Shown here: in pieces, positions 6,099-8,244 of the stretch | Position numbering within the stretch: the stretch's first letter is position 1 | Layout: the number at the start of each line of letters is the position of its first letter | Assembly: GCA_002329485.1 (NCBI GenBank) | Contig: DCTZ01000032.1 | Span: forward strand, 67,890-76,133 | Direction: 5' to 3' | DNA from: Caryophanales bacterium UBA1427 | Lineage (GTDB): Bacteria > Bacillota_I > Bacilli_A > ML615J-28 > CAG-313 | Length of the DNA stretch: 8,244 nt | Position numbers and translations under genes: made by a program | Notes under the pieces: generated by a model | Told to the model about the DNA's origin: nothing | Seen by the model: only the letters and a program-made list of their open reading frames with translations | The model's database searches: none

Positions 6099-8244
6099 AT
6101 GAAATACATTATTGGACTAGATCTTGGAATTAATAATGTGGGATGGTCAATTGTTAATCAAGAAACAAATGAAATTGTAGATTGTGGAGTTGTACGCTAC
6201 CAGGAAAGTAGTGATGCTCAAGAGCGAAGGAAACTCCGTGCATCCCGCAGATTACGCAATCGTAGGTTGCATCGGGTGGAAAGACTTGCTTTGCTTTTTA
6301 AAGAAAATGGTATTCCGACCCAAAGAACAATCGAACCTGAACTAATAACTAAAAGAGCAAAGGGATTAAAAGAGGAATTGTCTGTTCAGGAAATTGTTAA
6401 TATTATTTATTATTTTGCCATGCATCGAGGTTATATTCCGTTTGATGATGAGAAACAGGAAAGGGAAGTAGTTCAACTGGATGACAATCAATTTCCGTGC
6501 GAATTTATTATCAACGAATTCAAAAAATACGGTAAATACCGTAATTCGAACAAGTTAATTAAATGTTCGGATATTATTCGGGAAATTAAACAAATTCTTG
6601 AAACCCAGAGGACTTTTCATCCAGAGTTAACTCCAGAATTAACCGATAAGATAATCAAAATTATTACAAGTAAACGGGAATTTTATGAAGGGCCGGGAGG
6701 AGCAAGAATTAATCAATTGACTCCTTACGGAAGGTTTAGAACTGCTGCCGATTTAGAAGAATATAAAGTCAATCCGCAAAAATACAAGTATTTGTATGAA
6801 AAACTAATTGCAAAGTGTAAAATAGCTTTAGGCGAAACCTGTGCACCAAGGATAAATTATTTTGCGGAAGAATTCAATTTCCTTAACGACTTTATTAATA
6901 TGAAAGTAAAAGATGTTACTTTACTTCCTCAGGAATTTGCATATAAAGTTGATGAAAAAGGAAAATTATCGGGCGAGACTATTTTGGAAATAAGAGATTA
7001 TGTTTTAAGTAATGAAACTGTTCGTCTTGATAAAATGTTTAAACAAATTCTTGGAACAGGAATTGAAAATATTGAAGGATATCGCATTGACAAAAATAAA
7101 AAACCGGAAGTATCGTTGTATGATTTTTACAAATACGTAATAAAACAATTTTCTCAAAATAATTTAAACCCGACTTGGCTTTACGACAAGGACAAAAAAA
7201 TTTACAATAAAACAATGTATGTTTTAACAGTAGTTCCTTCCAGTGTACAAATTGAAGAAATGCTTATCGAAAGAATTCCTGAATACTCTTTTTCCCAAGA
7301 GGAGATTAATGTTCTAAAAGGAATAAAAACAAAAAAAATCACCAATAACCGAGGAATGTACCATTCGTTAAGCGAAAAAGTATTATTAAGAACTTTAGCT
7401 GACATGAAAAAAACACAGTACCAATTAAATTACATGCAGTTGATGAAAGAATTGGACTACGAAAAGGAAGCAAAAGAGTACTTTGAGAAAAACTATACAA
7501 ATCGAACCGTTGAACCGTATCTTGTTGAGAAAAAATACATTGATGGATTAATTGCAAATCCTCAAGTGAAAAAAACCCTTCGAAAAGCCATAAGCGTCAT
7601 TAATGCCATCATCAAAAGGTATAAAGAATATCCTACCGTAATTGCCATTGAATCTACCCGCGAAATGAATAGTAAAGCAAAAAAAGATGCTATTATAAAA
7701 GAACAAGCAAAGCTAGAAAAATTAAGGAAAGATGCCATAACATTTTTAGAAGAAAATGATTTGCGAGTTAATGAAACAAATATTCTCAAGGCAATGTGCT
7801 ATAAAGAAACCAATGGACACTGTATGTATTGTAATACTCCGATTCCAGCATCTCAATTATCGACTCTTGAAATTGAACATATACTCCCAATTTCTCAGTC
7901 TTATGATGATTCGTTTGATAATATTACCTGTGCTTGTTTAAAATGCAATATGGAAAAATTAAAAAAGACTCCATACGAATTTTTAATGAGCATTAATTCA
8001 TATGAACCATTTAAAGAGAGAGTGATTGATTTACCAATCTCTGACAAGAAAAAAAACAATTTGCTTTTTGAAGGAGATATTTCCAAATATGAATTAAAGT
8101 TTATCAATCGTAATTTGCGCGATACTGCTTATGGTTCAATGGCCTTAGCGGAAGAATTAAGAAAATTCAATGTCTTTTTGGAAAGAAAAACAAACCGTTA
8201 TATAAATATTGTGACAATTCCTGGTCAAATGACCTCAAAGATGA
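6099..8244 (+). CDS. cas9: Compact CRISPR-associated endonuclease Cas9 (partial, C-terminus beyond window)
   Basis: Cas9 is the RNA-guided DNA nuclease of type II CRISPR-Cas: HNH cuts the target strand, RuvC the other. The frame is open for 715 codons to the window edge. In order: RuvC-I GLDLGINNVGWSIV with D8; an Arg-rich bridge helix about 43-62 (RRKLRASRRLRNRRLHRVER); REC-lobe landmarks MHRGY (108-112), EGPGGARINQLTPYGRF (197-213) and YHSLSEK (421-427); RuvC-II IAIESTREMN with E518; HNH about 570-625 with EIEHILP (H594), N608 and N617. C575/C578 and C613/C616 form a CxxC...CxxC knuckle around the HNH core. The last residues, GQMTSKM, match the lead-in to RuvC-III. HNH spacing resembles Campylobacter jejuni Cas9, suggesting about 1,000-1,100 residues in total and a type II-C-like enzyme; subtype is inference. 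Base content is more AT-rich than the neighbours. No cas1, cas2, array or tracrRNA is visible. Confidence 0.95.
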   Translation, partial: MKYIIGLDLGINNVGWSIVNQETNEIVDCGVVRYQESSDAQERRKLRASRRLRNRRLHRVERLALLFKENGIPTQRTIEPELITKRAKGLKEELSVQEIVNIIYYFAMHRGYIPFDDEKQEREVVQLDDNQFPCEFIINEFKKYGKYRNSNKLIKCSDIIREIKQILETQRTFHPELTPELTDKIIKIITSKREFYEGPGGARINQLTPYGRFRTAADLEEYKVNPQKYKYLYEKLIAKCKIALGETCAPRINYFAEEFNFLNDFINMKVKDVTLLPQEFAYKVDEKGKLSGETILEIRDYVLSNETVRLDKMFKQILGTGIENIEGYRIDKNKKPEVSLYDFYKYVIKQFSQNNLNPTWLYDKDKKIYNKTMYVLTVVPSSVQIEEMLIERIPEYSFSQEEINVLKGIKTKKITNNRGMYHSLSEKVLLRTLADMKKTQYQLNYMQLMKELDYEKEAKEYFEKNYTNRTVEPYLVEKKYIDGLIANPQVKKTLRKAISVINAIIKRYKEYPTVIAIESTREMNSKAKKDAIIKEQAKLEKLRKDAITFLEENDLRVNETNILKAMCYKETNGHCMYCNTPIPASQLSTLEIEHILPISQSYDDSFDNITCACLKCNMEKLKKTPYEFLMSINSYEPFKERVIDLPISDKKKNNLLFEGDISKYELKFINRNLRDTAYGSMALAEELRKFNVFLERKTNRYINIVTIPGQMTSKM

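Noticed and set aside
6528..6543. Perfect inverted repeat TACGGTA-AA-TACCGTA inside cas9
   Set aside because: It falls in frame over KYGKYR codons and is explained by the repeated Lys-Tyr codons; no regulatory context is visible.

Overview
The window reads as chromosomal DNA from a low-to-moderate GC Bacillota of the Bacilli type. Three things point there: a dnaB/dnaD-family gene end followed by a dnaI-type helicase loader and then thrS (the Bacillus order dnaB-dnaI-...-thrS), a threonine T-box leader, and the folate-dependent tRNA methyltransferase TrmFO. All genes are on the + strand, the standard genetic code fits (TGG encodes Trp; stops are TAA and TAG), and sigma-A-like promoters and intrinsic terminators are easy to see. 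The species cannot be determined from the sequence alone.

Layout. 1-91: C-terminal tail of a probable replication initiation protein. 107-1015: DnaI-like AAA+ helicase loader, then a small terminator. 1095-1391: a consensus promoter and a complete T-box riboswitch with Thr specifier ACC, controlling thrS (1413-3326), which ends in a strong terminator. 3534-4019: a small protein made of three LysM-like repeats without a signal peptide, with its own terminator. 4152-5468: trmFO behind an extended -10 promoter. 5579-5956: a small zinc-ribbon protein with two membrane helices. 5999-6074: a probable terminator and a good sigma-A promoter. 6099-8244 (cut by the window end): the first 715 codons of a compact Cas9.

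The first three-quarters is housekeeping (replication loading, tRNA charging, tRNA modification) with GC in the mid-40s by eye. The cas9 stretch is clearly more AT-rich and uses different codons, which fits an acquired defence module placed beside conserved genes. The Cas9 carries recognisable RuvC-I, bridge helix, REC, RuvC-II and HNH segments. Its HNH domain is built around a CxxC...CxxC zinc-ribbon-like knuckle and has Glu instead of Asp before the catalytic His. RuvC-III, the PAM-interacting domain, cas1/cas2, tracrRNA and the CRISPR array would lie beyond position 8244 and cannot be seen.

The most noteworthy item is this partial Cas9. I see no clearly new system in the window; the rest is recognisable, with some secondary oddities (the trmFO start region, a DnaI zinc-site substitution, the orphan LysM and zinc-ribbon proteins).
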